Source: Bacteroidota bacterium
GTDB taxonomy: Bacteria > Bacteroidota > Bacteroidia > Bacteroidales > GCA-2748055
Length of the DNA stretch: 11,103 nt
Reading direction: 5' to 3'
Assembly: GCA_030642565.1 (NCBI GenBank)
Contig: DAOWNM010000055.1
Span: 1-11,103 of the forward strand
Shown here: in pieces, positions 1-7,784 of the stretch
Numbering within the stretch: the stretch's first letter is position 1
Layout: each line of letters starts with the position of its first letter
The notes under the pieces: generated by a model
The model's input: the letters and a program-made list of their open reading frames with translations, nothing else
Told to the model about the DNA's origin: nothing
Database searches by the model: none
Position numbers and translations under genes: made by a program

Positions 1-2
1 TG

Positions 3-1769
3 ATTGAGAAAGAGGCATTATCCGATCTCGCTTTTCTGAATGATATTGCCCTGGCATTTATCGCATTTGCAGTGGGGACAGAACTCTATCTGAATGAGTT
101 AAGGAGCAGGATGAAGAGCATAATCATTGTGACAAGCACCCAGGTTGTGGTTACATTTTTGCTGGTCAGCCTCTCCATGTATCTGCTTATGGATATGATC
201 CAATTTGCCGAAGAGATGAAACTGGCAGCCCGGATTGCTGTTTCCATGCTGGCCGGGACCATCGCTATTGCCAGTTCACCTTCATCGGCCATCGCCATTA
301 TCAATGAATTGCGGGCCAGGGGGCCCTTTACCCAAACAGCCATTGGTGTGACCGTAGTTAAGGATTTTGGGGTGATTGTATTTTTTGCCATCATTTTCAC
401 ACTTTCGAAATCATTGATCCAGGATGCGGAGTTCAGGACGATCTATATTGTTCAGGTCCTGGTGGAACTGTTGTTCGCTTTTGGTCTGGGTTTCCTGGTC
501 TGGTGGCTGCTCAGGGCGATTCTCTCACTGAAAGGGATGGTTGTGGTGAAAAAGGGACTGGTGTTGCTAACTGGTTTCTTTGTCTATCTCTTCACCAATA
601 TCCTGGGTGATCACTCCAGCTTGTACCTGGGACTGGAGCTTCATGTGGAACCTCTGCTGATCTGTATTATAGGTAGTTTCCTGGTGACCAACTATTCGGC
701 CTACAGGAAGGATTTTTCCAGGATTGTAACGGAGCTGGGCCCCTATGTATATATCCTCTTTTTCACCCTTACCGGTGCCATGATTTCCCTGGAAGTTCTG
801 GTTGCCATGTGGTATGTAACCCTGATCATTTTCGGAATGCGGATTATCTCTCTTTTCCTGTCAGGCTATACCGGGGGTGCCATCGCCGGAGATCCTCCCA
901 TTTTCCGAAGAATTTTATGGATGCCATATGTGACACAGGCCGGGGTTGGCGTTGGACTGGCAACCATCATTGCAACGGCATATCCGGGATGGGGAGGGGA
1001 GTTTGCTACGGTGATGATCTCAGTTATTGTGTTAACTCAGGTTGTTGGCCCACCGCTGTTCAAGTGGGCGCTCCAACTGGCCGGTGAGGTACATGTAAAG
1101 TCTGATGGAAGCTTCGAGGTGGAGCGAAAGGTCCTGATTTTCGGTTTGGAGAATCAATCCCTGGCGCTGGCTAACCAGCTAAGCAAACAGAACTGGCAGG
1201 TGGAATTTGTGGTGACCGATAGGCCTGTTGATGCAGAGGGAAGCAGCGACTATCCTGAGCACCTGTTTGAGGGGAGCGGTCACCTGGCATTGCGGAAATT
1301 CAGTACCGAAACGGCCGATGCCATCGTATGCCTCCTGTCCGATGAGGAGAACTATGCCATCTGTGAAACTGCCTTTGAACACTTTGGAACCAGACATATG
1401 ATTGTCAGGCTGAATGACAAAGCATTTTATAAAAAGTTTCTCGGGATCGGGGTGATGGTAATGGATCCCGCCACTGCCATGGTCTCTCTGATGGAGCACT
1501 TTGTACGATCTCCCATCGCCACCTCCCTGTTGCTGGGGATGGATGAGAGTCAGGATACCATCGATATTGAATTGAGAAATTCCGACTTCCATGGTTTGAC
1601 CCTGCGAGATCTTCGGCTTCCCTCCGATGTTATTATCTTATCTGTGACCCGGGGCGATCTCCCCATCATATCCCATGGTTATACACGCCTTCGGCTGGGA
1701 GATATTGTGACCATGGTGGGTTCCATTGAGAGTCTGGATAAGGTGCGCCTCAATTTGCAAGGATATTAA
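3..1769 (+). CDS. Kef/CPA2-type cation:proton antiporter with C-terminal RCK (TrkA-like) domains, 5'-partial
   Basis: The reading frame is open from the first complete codon, so the start lies outside the window; 588 residues are visible. The first two thirds are hydrophobic membrane segments of the CPA2 sodium/proton exchanger fold. Visible hallmarks are a GTELYLNELR loop (like the GLEL loop of KefC), an SSPSSAIAI helix break and a VVKDFGVIVFF segment whose Asp (codon at 363) matches the ion-binding Asp of KefB/KefC. From about 1128 a soluble regulatory part follows: a Rossmann-like RCK-N half, then an RCK-C half ending in GDIVTMVGS. The family exchanges K+ or Na+ for H+ across the inner membrane and is gated by ligands at the RCK domain. 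The nucleotide-binding glycine motif is degenerate here (IFGLENQS), so the gating ligand is unclear. The cation cannot be read from the sequence. An upstream GTG at 72 falls inside a membrane helix and is not the true start. Confidence 0.9.
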   Translation: MEKEALSDLAFLNDIALAFIAFAVGTELYLNELRSRMKSIIIVTSTQVVVTFLLVSLSMYLLMDMIQFAEEMKLAARIAVSMLAGTIAIASSPSSAIAIINELRARGPFTQTAIGVTVVKDFGVIVFFAIIFTLSKSLIQDAEFRTIYIVQVLVELLFAFGLGFLVWWLLRAILSLKGMVVVKKGLVLLTGFFVYLFTNILGDHSSLYLGLELHVEPLLICIIGSFLVTNYSAYRKDFSRIVTELGPYVYILFFTLTGAMISLEVLVAMWYVTLIIFGMRIISLFLSGYTGGAIAGDPPIFRRILWMPYVTQAGVGVGLATIIATAYPGWGGEFATVMISVIVLTQVVGPPLFKWALQLAGEVHVKSDGSFEVERKVLIFGLENQSLALANQLSKQNWQVEFVVTDRPVDAEGSSDYPEHLFEGSGHLALRKFSTETADAIVCLLSDEENYAICETAFEHFGTRHMIVRLNDKAFYKKFLGIGVMVMDPATAMVSLMEHFVRSPIATSLLLGMDESQDTIDIELRNSDFHGLTLRDLRLPSDVIILSVTRGDLPIISHGYTRLRLGDIVTMVGSIESLDKVRLNLQGY

Positions 1770-1793
1770 ATAATAAGAGATGATATTGAAAAA

Positions 1794-2681
1794 ATGGGAA
1801 AAGTAATAGAAAAGATTGCCAAAGGAAGGGTGCTGGTATCGGATGGTGCCTGGGGGACCTTTTTACACCAGAAAGGGTTGAAGACAGATGAATGTCCCGA
1901 ATCGTGGAACCTGCAGCGTCCGGGCGATGTGCTGGAGATTGCCAGCAGCTATGTGGAGGCAGGTGCGGATATTATTCTAACCAACAGTTTTGGCGCGAGT
2001 CCGCTTAAACTGGAGGGATATGGATTGGAAGAGCATACCCTTGAGTTGAACAGGAGTGCTGCAGAAATATCAAAAAAGGCGGCTGGGGACCGGGCTCTGG
2101 TGATGGGCTCCATGGGGCCCACCGGTAAAATGGTGATGATGGGTGAGGTATCACCACAGGAGGTGTTTAAAGGCTTCATGGAGCAGGCAAAAGGATTGGT
2201 TGATGGAGGTGTCGACGGGATTGTCATTGAGACCATGACCGATCCGGAGGAGGCCAGAATTGCTATTGAGGCTGTCAGAAAAGTCACCGGGCTTGATATT
2301 GCCTGTACCTTTACCTTTTCTAAAAACCAGGATGGAGTCTACCGGACCATGATGGGTACCGATGTGGGAACCTATCTGGAGATGGCAAAATCGGCTGGTG
2401 CTGATATCATAGGGGCCAACTGTGGAAACGGGATCGCAGGAATGATCGGGATTGTTCGGGAAATCAGGGTCATTGATCCTGCAATACCCGTACTGGTTCA
2501 TGCCAATGCAGGTCTGCCCCAATACATGGATGGTAAGACAGTATTTCCTGAATCACCTGGCGAGATGGCTTCACGAATAGAGGAGTTGGTGACAGCCGGG
2601 GCCAATATCGTGGGAGGATGCTGTGGCACCACACCTGAACATATCCGGCAGATCGTAAAAGTATTATCCAATCTGAAATAA
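1794..2681 (+). CDS. Homocysteine S-methyltransferase family protein (zinc-dependent, single domain)
   Basis: This 295-residue protein is one complete homocysteine-binding methyltransferase barrel (Pfam Hcy S-methyltransferase, as in BHMT and the N-terminal module of MetH). An N-terminal SDGAWGTFL segment matches the DGA-x-GT signature, and the three zinc-ligand cysteines are present: Cys210 in GANCGNG and Cys276/Cys277 in GGCCGTTP. Members transfer a methyl group to the thiol of homocysteine, making methionine in the cytoplasm. There are no folate, cobalamin or reactivation domains, so it is not a full-length MetH; the methyl donor (betaine, S-methylmethionine or a separate corrinoid protein) cannot be assigned. 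The ATG at 1794 is 24 nt after the antiporter stop, with a purine-rich aagaga at 1775-1780 as a possible weak ribosome site. Co-transcription with the antiporter is likely from spacing, though the functions share no obvious pathway. Confidence 0.88.
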   Translation: MGKVIEKIAKGRVLVSDGAWGTFLHQKGLKTDECPESWNLQRPGDVLEIASSYVEAGADIILTNSFGASPLKLEGYGLEEHTLELNRSAAEISKKAAGDRALVMGSMGPTGKMVMMGEVSPQEVFKGFMEQAKGLVDGGVDGIVIETMTDPEEARIAIEAVRKVTGLDIACTFTFSKNQDGVYRTMMGTDVGTYLEMAKSAGADIIGANCGNGIAGMIGIVREIRVIDPAIPVLVHANAGLPQYMDGKTVFPESPGEMASRIEELVTAGANIVGGCCGTTPEHIRQIVKVLSNLK

Positions 2682-2703
2682 CAGATAGACCCGCAAAGAG
2701 CGC

Positions 2704-5244
2704 TTAAAAGGCCATGTTCAGATAGATGGTGGGGGTGAAGGGAACTGCTTCGGCATGAATACTAATATTGGTGGTTGGGGAATCGGGGATTCGAATCACA
2801 TTGGAGTACTTGATATTTTCATGGTTTAGAACATTCAGAATGGAGAGTCCGGCCTCGAAATGGTAGTTTTTGATGCTATGGCGGTAGAAAAGAGCCATAT
2901 CGAGTCGGCTGTATGGATACCGCTCCTCCGGATTGTTAAAGATGGATCGTGGGGCTCTGAACCCCGATCCATATACATAGTTGGTAGAGAAGAAGAGGGG
3001 GTTGAAGTTGAGCAGCAGGGCTCCTTTAATCTCGTGACGCTGATCCTGTGGTGCATCCCTGTAGTCATCTATGATCATATAGGGAAAGTACTCTTCAGTT
3101 TTGCTCAGTGTGTAGGATGCCCATGCCTCATGTTTTCTGAAGTATTTCTTTATAAGCAGGTCCATCCCGTACATCCTGGCCTCTCCCTGGTATACATCCT
3201 GGATCCCCTCTCTCCAGAAATTCCTGTACCTGGTGATCCCGGTGGTGGTTTTATAAAAACTCTCAATACCCAGTGTTAGTCCGTTATTGCTGTAGGTGAG
3301 GCCACCCACAAAGTGACTGGCCTTCAGTACCGGAACATTGTCGTTATTACAGATGGCCCAAACATAGCGGTAGTTTCCCAATTCGTCGATCACCGAAGTT
3401 TCAGAGATAAATTGATTATAAATGCCAGCGGCACCATTGAGCCTCCAGTGATCGGTAAGGTCGAGCGACAACTGGATTCTGGGCTGGATATAGATCCTCT
3501 CCAGGTGAAGGGGATAGTCCATCCGAACTCCCGGCCTGATGCTGAGACTTCCCACCGGTTTGATCTCATCCTGCAGAAACAGGCCGATGCGGTGCGATTC
3601 ATCAGTTGAACTGACCATTGTATTATCCAGACTATCTTCACTGAAACTCACACTTTCATAGGTATAGTTCCAGCCAGCTTCAAGCATCTGTCTCTCCGAG
3701 AGCGGGACGTATGTTTTATTTTTTATGCTGACTTCAAAAATCCTGTTATTAAAAAGGACCTCCCTTCCTGACCAGGGTGAGTTATCTCCCATCCCAAAGG
3801 TTCTGGTTACAATTTGCTTTTCGTACAACTCTTTGTTTAATCCTGATACATTGATTGAGAGGTGACTGTTGACCCCGTTTTTCCATGTTTTCCCATAGAA
3901 GGCGGAACCACCCAGTTGCCTGTTCTCTTCCTCCACTTCCTGTGAGATATCCGCCATGGCTTTCTCCTGCTCCACGGAATAGGAGAATTGGTCCCTGCCT
4001 TCATAGAGGCTGATAAAGTAGTTATCGTCCCCCGCTGTTGATCCGGCATATTTTAGGTTGAAATCTCTGAACAGATAATCGGGATAGACATTGATTTCGT
4101 ACTTTCTCCGGTTTGGTCTTCCCCTGCTTATATTCAGGTCATCTTCATCATATAGATTGTAGTAAGTGTGCCGGTATGCAAATGTGAGGGATGATCTTTT
4201 TTTTAACGGGATACTGGCCATTCCGTTTACTGTCATATTGTTGATATTCAGGTTTATGGAAGGATTATTGGTATTTCCGTTGATCCCGGAGATGTCCACA
4301 ATTCCACCCACCCTGTCATCATATTCAGCACTGTATCCCCCCTTGAGCACTTTAATGTCTTTGGCCATATATGGGTTTACAAAACTGATGTTGTCGTTGA
4401 AGTTTTTCAGTCCGAATATGGTGAAGCCATCAAACATAATCTTGCTATGCCCCGAGTAGCTGCCCCAGATGACCAGTTCGGTAGAGCGTTCACCTGCTGC
4501 CAGTATTCCCGGCTGCAGACGGAGAAAGTTAAACAGAGCATTATCACCATTGCCAGGAAGCCGGTAGGCAATTTTATGATTCAGCCTGATCACCCCTGCC
4601 TCTTCACCTAACTGTCCCGATCTTTCTATGATACTGCCCTTTATCACCACCTCTTTTAGTCCAATAAGGGAGGGTGTAAGCTCCAGAACATACTCAATTC
4701 CAGGGGAGAGTGTGGTGTCCTCAATATAATATCCCAGGTAGGAGATGGTTAACCGGAACAGAGAATCGGTCGATACGAAAGAGAAATTCCCGTTAAAATC
4801 AGTCACCATCCCCGATTGATTGATGATGATATGGGAGTAGGGCAATGTTTCACCTGTTTTGGAATCGACCACCCGCCCCGATAACCGGTAGTTTTTTATA
4901 ATTTGCACCAGATCTTTATTGTAGAGGGTAAATACTTCTCCGATCTGCCTGAAATCCAGAGGATAATCTTTAATCAGGAAGGCAATGGCCTCCTCCGCAT
5001 TCTCAAAGTTTTTGTTAAGTGTGATGGTATAACCTGAAAGAAGCTGGTCGTCGAAGGATAGCTGTACTCCGTATTCTTGAACCATCTCCATTAACACATG
5101 GTTCAAGGGTTTGCTTACTGCGTCAATCTCAATGGACTGTCCTTTTAGCTGGACCTGAGACACCAATAATAAAACCAGCAGGAATCCTGAAATTCTATTC
5201 CATGGAAGGATAGACCAAATATTTTTTCCCGGTTTGACGTTCAT
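2704..5244 (-). CDS. FecA-like TonB-dependent outer-membrane receptor with STN signalling domain
   Basis: An 846-residue receptor. A signal peptide ends near KGQ-S (residues 34-37). Next come an STN (secretin/TonB short N-terminal) domain at about 37-110, which in FecA-type receptors passes the ligand signal to FecR; a carboxypeptidase-like regulatory beta-sandwich at about 120-200 starting LSGRVVDSKTGE; a TonB-box-like EVVIKG; a plug at about 200-330 containing KVLKGGYSAEYDDRVGGIVDISG-type residues; and a barrel ending in a terminal Phe (YLNMAF), as expected for BAM insertion. The ATG at 5244 is preferred over an in-frame TTG at 5256. No later start would keep the signal peptide, so the gene must overlap fecR by 50 nt. 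No SusD partner follows; the next gene is convergent. The family imports siderophores, cobalamin, oligosaccharides or peptides using TonB energy. The substrate here is not predictable. Confidence 0.92.
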   Translation of the reverse strand: MNVKPGKNIWSILPWNRISGFLLVLLLVSQVQLKGQSIEIDAVSKPLNHVLMEMVQEYGVQLSFDDQLLSGYTITLNKNFENAEEAIAFLIKDYPLDFRQIGEVFTLYNKDLVQIIKNYRLSGRVVDSKTGETLPYSHIIINQSGMVTDFNGNFSFVSTDSLFRLTISYLGYYIEDTTLSPGIEYVLELTPSLIGLKEVVIKGSIIERSGQLGEEAGVIRLNHKIAYRLPGNGDNALFNFLRLQPGILAAGERSTELVIWGSYSGHSKIMFDGFTIFGLKNFNDNISFVNPYMAKDIKVLKGGYSAEYDDRVGGIVDISGINGNTNNPSINLNINNMTVNGMASIPLKKRSSLTFAYRHTYYNLYDEDDLNISRGRPNRRKYEINVYPDYLFRDFNLKYAGSTAGDDNYFISLYEGRDQFSYSVEQEKAMADISQEVEEENRQLGGSAFYGKTWKNGVNSHLSINVSGLNKELYEKQIVTRTFGMGDNSPWSGREVLFNNRIFEVSIKNKTYVPLSERQMLEAGWNYTYESVSFSEDSLDNTMVSSTDESHRIGLFLQDEIKPVGSLSIRPGVRMDYPLHLERIYIQPRIQLSLDLTDHWRLNGAAGIYNQFISETSVIDELGNYRYVWAICNNDNVPVLKASHFVGGLTYSNNGLTLGIESFYKTTTGITRYRNFWREGIQDVYQGEARMYGMDLLIKKYFRKHEAWASYTLSKTEEYFPYMIIDDYRDAPQDQRHEIKGALLLNFNPLFFSTNYVYGSGFRAPRSIFNNPEERYPYSRLDMALFYRHSIKNYHFEAGLSILNVLNHENIKYSNVIRIPDSPTTNISIHAEAVPFTPTIYLNMAF

Positions 5245-6079
5245 ATTCAAGATCAAATGGCAGGCAGAGTAAAGTTAATATATTCTCTACCGGTTGATCG
5301 AGGGAGAAATTCCCCGAATAGACCTGCTGCATCTCCTCAGGTGTTTCAATAACAATGCCAAATTGACGTTCGATCTCTTCAAAAACAAGTCGCAGGGGTG
5401 TTGAGGCGAACATAATCAGGTTTCCGGTCCATCCCGGAGAGGTACGCGTACTTTCCAACCGTGTCACGCGAAATCCCCCCGAAGGCTCCATAACACCTCT
5501 TTCATTGGGCGAAAGGGTCACTGCACTTCCCGATTTTGCTTCGGTAACCCTCACACTACCAGTATGGCAGGTAACTATATAATCCTCACCCCGTGCAAAC
5601 ACATTAAATGTTGTTCCCAGCACTTCTGTTGTTGCATTGGAAGAGACTACCCGGAATTTTTTTCCCTTTTCCACATTGAAAAATGCCTCTCCCTCCAGTT
5701 TCACCTCTCTGGAGATAAACCACCAGTAGGGGTGATATGCTAAGCGGGTGGAGGCATTAAGCTCTACTTCTGAGCCATCTGGGAGTTGCAGGGAGGTATG
5801 TACCCCCTGCGGGCAAAAAGTTTTCACTGTATAGAACCTCATGAAACCGGAAACAGAAAGAAGGAGAACCAGGGATGCAGCCAGGGCGAGCCACTGTTTA
5901 CCGGGAAGAAAACGCCGGACCAGCTCCGGAGACTGGTCCTCCTTCACCAACCGTTCCTCAAGATCGTTCCAGACCTCCGCTTTGCTCTTTTCCCAGGGTA
6001 TCTTCGATTTGAAAAAAAAGAGATTAGAAAGCTCCTCCGGATCACTCTTTTTGTCGATATGTCTGTTCTCCTGGTTCAT
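5195..6079 (-). CDS. FecR family anti-sigma factor / transmembrane signal transducer
   Basis: A 294-residue inner-membrane regulator. The first 60 or so residues are cytoplasmic and charged, with a PWEKSKAEVWNDLEERL segment of the kind that binds the sigma factor. A single membrane helix lies at about 63-80 (WLALAASLVLLLSVSG). The periplasmic FecR domain covers about 95-190 (LPDGSEVELNASTRL, VKLEGEAFFNVEKG, LGTTFNVFARG), and a Bacteroidota-type C-terminal extension (DUF4974-like) about 220-294, which has an STN-like fold and is expected to contact the STN domain of the receptor. Its ATG shares one base with the TGA of the upstream sigma gene (TGATG), suggesting translational coupling and equal dosage. 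Its own 3' end overlaps the receptor start. It probably holds the sigma factor inactive, or activates it, until the receptor binds ligand. Confidence 0.93.
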   Translation of the reverse strand: MNQENRHIDKKSDPEELSNLFFFKSKIPWEKSKAEVWNDLEERLVKEDQSPELVRRFLPGKQWLALAASLVLLLSVSGFMRFYTVKTFCPQGVHTSLQLPDGSEVELNASTRLAYHPYWWFISREVKLEGEAFFNVEKGKKFRVVSSNATTEVLGTTFNVFARGEDYIVTCHTGSVRVTEAKSGSAVTLSPNERGVMEPSGGFRVTRLESTRTSPGWTGNLIMFASTPLRLVFEEIERQFGIVIETPEEMQQVYSGNFSLDQPVENILTLLCLPFDLEYERQTGKKYLVYPSME

Positions 6080-6564
6080 CAGGTTTTTAACTCTTTTCTC
6101 AACCGGGAGAGTGCCCCGGAAACTCTTTTTTCAACTGTTTTGACACTTATTGATAGTCTTGTAGCAATCTCCTGGTAGGTAAGCTCTTCCGTTCTGCTCA
6201 TCAGAAATACGATTCGCTGGTTTTCAGGTAGCTTCATAAGTGTTTTTTCATAGTTCTTCTGTAACTCCAGGTATTGCAGCTCATCTTCCGGTGTACTTTC
6301 TCTCTGTTCGAACCGGATCTCCCCGGGAGCCTCTTTTCGCAGGCGTTCTCTGCGAGTATGGCTTACAAACAGGTCGCCCGCTATTTTATAGAGCAGGCCG
6401 GTATCCTTTCCCGGCAGCAAAACCATCTGTTTCTCCCAGATTCTCATAAAGGTATCCTGTGCCAGATCGGTAGAGATAGTTGTATCCCCGCAACGATAAT
6501 AGAGATACCTTCTGATATCATCAAAGTAAAGATCGAAAAGGGTTTTAAACTGCTCCTTGGTCAC
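6079..6564 (-). CDS. ECF-type RNA polymerase sigma-70 factor (FecI-like)
   Basis: A 161-residue extracytoplasmic-function sigma factor. Region 2 is at about 5-70, with the core-binding and -10-recognition segment around DLAQDTFMRIWE (33-44). Region 4 is at about 108-158, with LPENQRIVFLM, then the helix-turn-helix TYQEIATRLSISVKTVEKRV that reads the -35 element. Regions 1 and 3 are absent, as expected for ECF factors. The start is GTG at 6564: the frame upstream closes at a TAG 30 nt away with no ATG between. It is first in a sigma / fecR / receptor set, the usual order for ligand-responsive FecIR-type regulation in Bacteroidota, so it most likely directs transcription of its own cassette. 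Whether it also controls the lipoprotein or the divergent plug genes cannot be told from sequence alone. Confidence 0.94.
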   Translation of the reverse strand: MTKEQFKTLFDLYFDDIRRYLYYRCGDTTISTDLAQDTFMRIWEKQMVLLPGKDTGLLYKIAGDLFVSHTRRERLRKEAPGEIRFEQRESTPEDELQYLELQKNYEKTLMKLPENQRIVFLMSRTEELTYQEIATRLSISVKTVEKRVSGALSRLRKELKT

Positions 6565-6586
6565 GGTCTTGCTTCTGAATGCTATA

Positions 6587-6594
6587 CAAAACTA
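6587..6594 (-). promoter_or_regulatory. Candidate Bacteroidota -7 element upstream of the sigma gene
   Basis: The minus strand reads TAGTTTTG, a full match to TAnnTTTG, ending 22 nt before the GTG of the sigma gene. A TTTG that could serve as -33 (6620-6623) is 25 nt away, longer than the usual 17-23 spacing. A second exact TATATTTG lies at 6620-6627. Short AT-rich matches arise by chance, so support is weak. Confidence 0.3.
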
Positions 6595-6631
6595 AACAAT
6601 GTCAATGAACTAATTTAACCAAATATATGGT

Positions 6632-7549
6632 TTACCACCAACCCTTGTTTTGCTTCATATGTCTTTTATGGTGCTGAAATCCTTTTCTGAATTTGCCACT
6701 ATTCAGTTCAATCTCTTCAGACTCTCCATCCTTGGTTACCAGGGCGATGTTGTCGCAGTCGCCTGTGCCGTAGTCGATGGTCATGGTCTCATCATTCCTT
6801 GTAATTTCAACAATTCCGCTTAAAGGCCACCTGCACGTACGGTCGATCAGCAGTGGCTCAATGGTGGTTTTTGCGAATTTGAGTTCATCGTTTACAGTGA
6901 TGCTACCGCTGCAACTTACCAGGAGCTGGTCATCTACCACTTCAGGTGTATCGAAACCGGTCAGCCACTCTCTCTCACCGGAGAAGTCACGTACGATGGT
7001 ATAAACTTCCCCCTGTTTTTCAAATGTAGTAGTTGAGAGCGACTCAAACGAGATGACCCAATTGTCATTTTCATTGAGACCTTCGTTGGTAAGGGTGGCC
7101 GTCTTCGACATCTCTCTTTGCCCCATAGTCAAATTCTCATAGGTAACTGTATAGACTGCACCTTCATTCAGGATGGTGTCGGACATATAGATGGTAATAA
7201 CTCCTTTTTTCTCCAGCCCCATTCTGCCTGTACAGCCTTCGCTGTAATTGATGGTAATGGTTTTGGGAAATTCATCATTGTCTACAGTGACAGTGGCACA
7301 TGGGGGAAACCCGGTTCCAAAGAAAAGGTGAGAACCGCCCACCATCATTCCGCCCTGAAGCAGGTGTCCGCCAAATCTGGCAGAGGAGATATCACTATTA
7401 GTGGCTTCTGCCGATTTCAGGTCGGCTACCTCCTCTTCAGCCATGGTGACATTGTCGTCCAGCTCTTCAAAGCTGGTCCCCGACTGTTCACAACCTGCAA
7501 TAAAAAGGGCTGCTATAACTCCAACTGCTATGATCCATGTTTTTTTCAT
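6632..7549 (-). CDS. Uncharacterised envelope lipoprotein with two cysteine-paired beta repeats
   Basis: A 305-residue protein from the ATG at 7549. An in-frame TTG three codons upstream would only lengthen the n-region. The signal peptide MKKTWIIAVGVIAALFIAGC ends in a lipobox (IAGC), so Cys20 should be lipidated. The mature part is beta-strand-like and appears to hold a repeated unit. The first copy runs from PPCATVTV to TITINYSEGC; the second from RTCRWPLSGIVEIT to TMTIDYGTGDC. Each has two cysteines 20-26 residues apart around a TIxYxxG strand, and another Cys sits at VSCSGSITV between them. The last 20 or so residues are basic and His-rich and end in Trp-Trp. I recognise the general style (TIDYG-x-GC lipoproteins of Bacteroidota) but no named family and no function. 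It lies 67 nt upstream of the sigma gene on the same strand, so it could share regulation with the receptor cassette. Confidence 0.85.
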   Translation of the reverse strand: MKKTWIIAVGVIAALFIAGCEQSGTSFEELDDNVTMAEEEVADLKSAEATNSDISSARFGGHLLQGGMMVGGSHLFFGTGFPPCATVTVDNDEFPKTITINYSEGCTGRMGLEKKGVITIYMSDTILNEGAVYTVTYENLTMGQREMSKTATLTNEGLNENDNWVISFESLSTTTFEKQGEVYTIVRDFSGEREWLTGFDTPEVVDDQLLVSCSGSITVNDELKFAKTTIEPLLIDRTCRWPLSGIVEITRNDETMTIDYGTGDCDNIALVTKDGESEEIELNSGKFRKGFQHHKRHMKQNKGWW

Positions 7550-7784
7550 CTTTATCAAATTTTAATTAGAATTTCAATTGACTTTAATCATATACCGAAC
7601 AGCTGTATAAATACCCTACCAGAAATATTGGTTTTAAAAAAAACAGACCACCGGCCCCGTGTGGAGAGGATCTTTGAGATGAAATAATTCCGGATCAGTG
7701 GATAGGGTAATTTGGTAGTTGTGCATCCTATCCTATAGAGATGTCGCAAAAAGAATTATATTTCATTCAAAAAAACCTGAAACC

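Noticed and set aside
1179..1592. 137-residue minus-strand frame inside the antiporter RCK region
   Set aside because: The + strand frame is well supported by family motifs; the antisense translation has no recognisable feature.
1780..1806. Eight-codon frame (ATG at 1780) overlapping the methyltransferase start
   Set aside because: Too short to judge as a leader peptide; no attenuator-like hairpin accompanies it.
2682..2703. Bidirectional terminator between the convergent methyltransferase and receptor genes
   Set aside because: Only 22 nt separate the stops and no inverted repeat is visible there.
7631..7664. Minus-strand hairpin (CCAC 7648-7651 with GTGG 7661-7664) followed by a T-run, resembling a terminator
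   Set aside because: The stem is 4 bp, and no minus-strand gene lies upstream to terminate; a leader attenuator for the lipoprotein is possible but unsupported.
7118..7687. 189-residue open frame on the + strand opposite the lipoprotein gene
   Set aside because: It lies antisense to a gene with a clear signal peptide and lipobox, has no domain or signal I recognise, and is cysteine/histidine-rich in the manner of shadow frames.
7757..7764. TATATTTC as a -7 element for plug gene copy 1
   Set aside because: It misses the final G of TAnnTTTG and has no TTG at 17-23 nt upstream.
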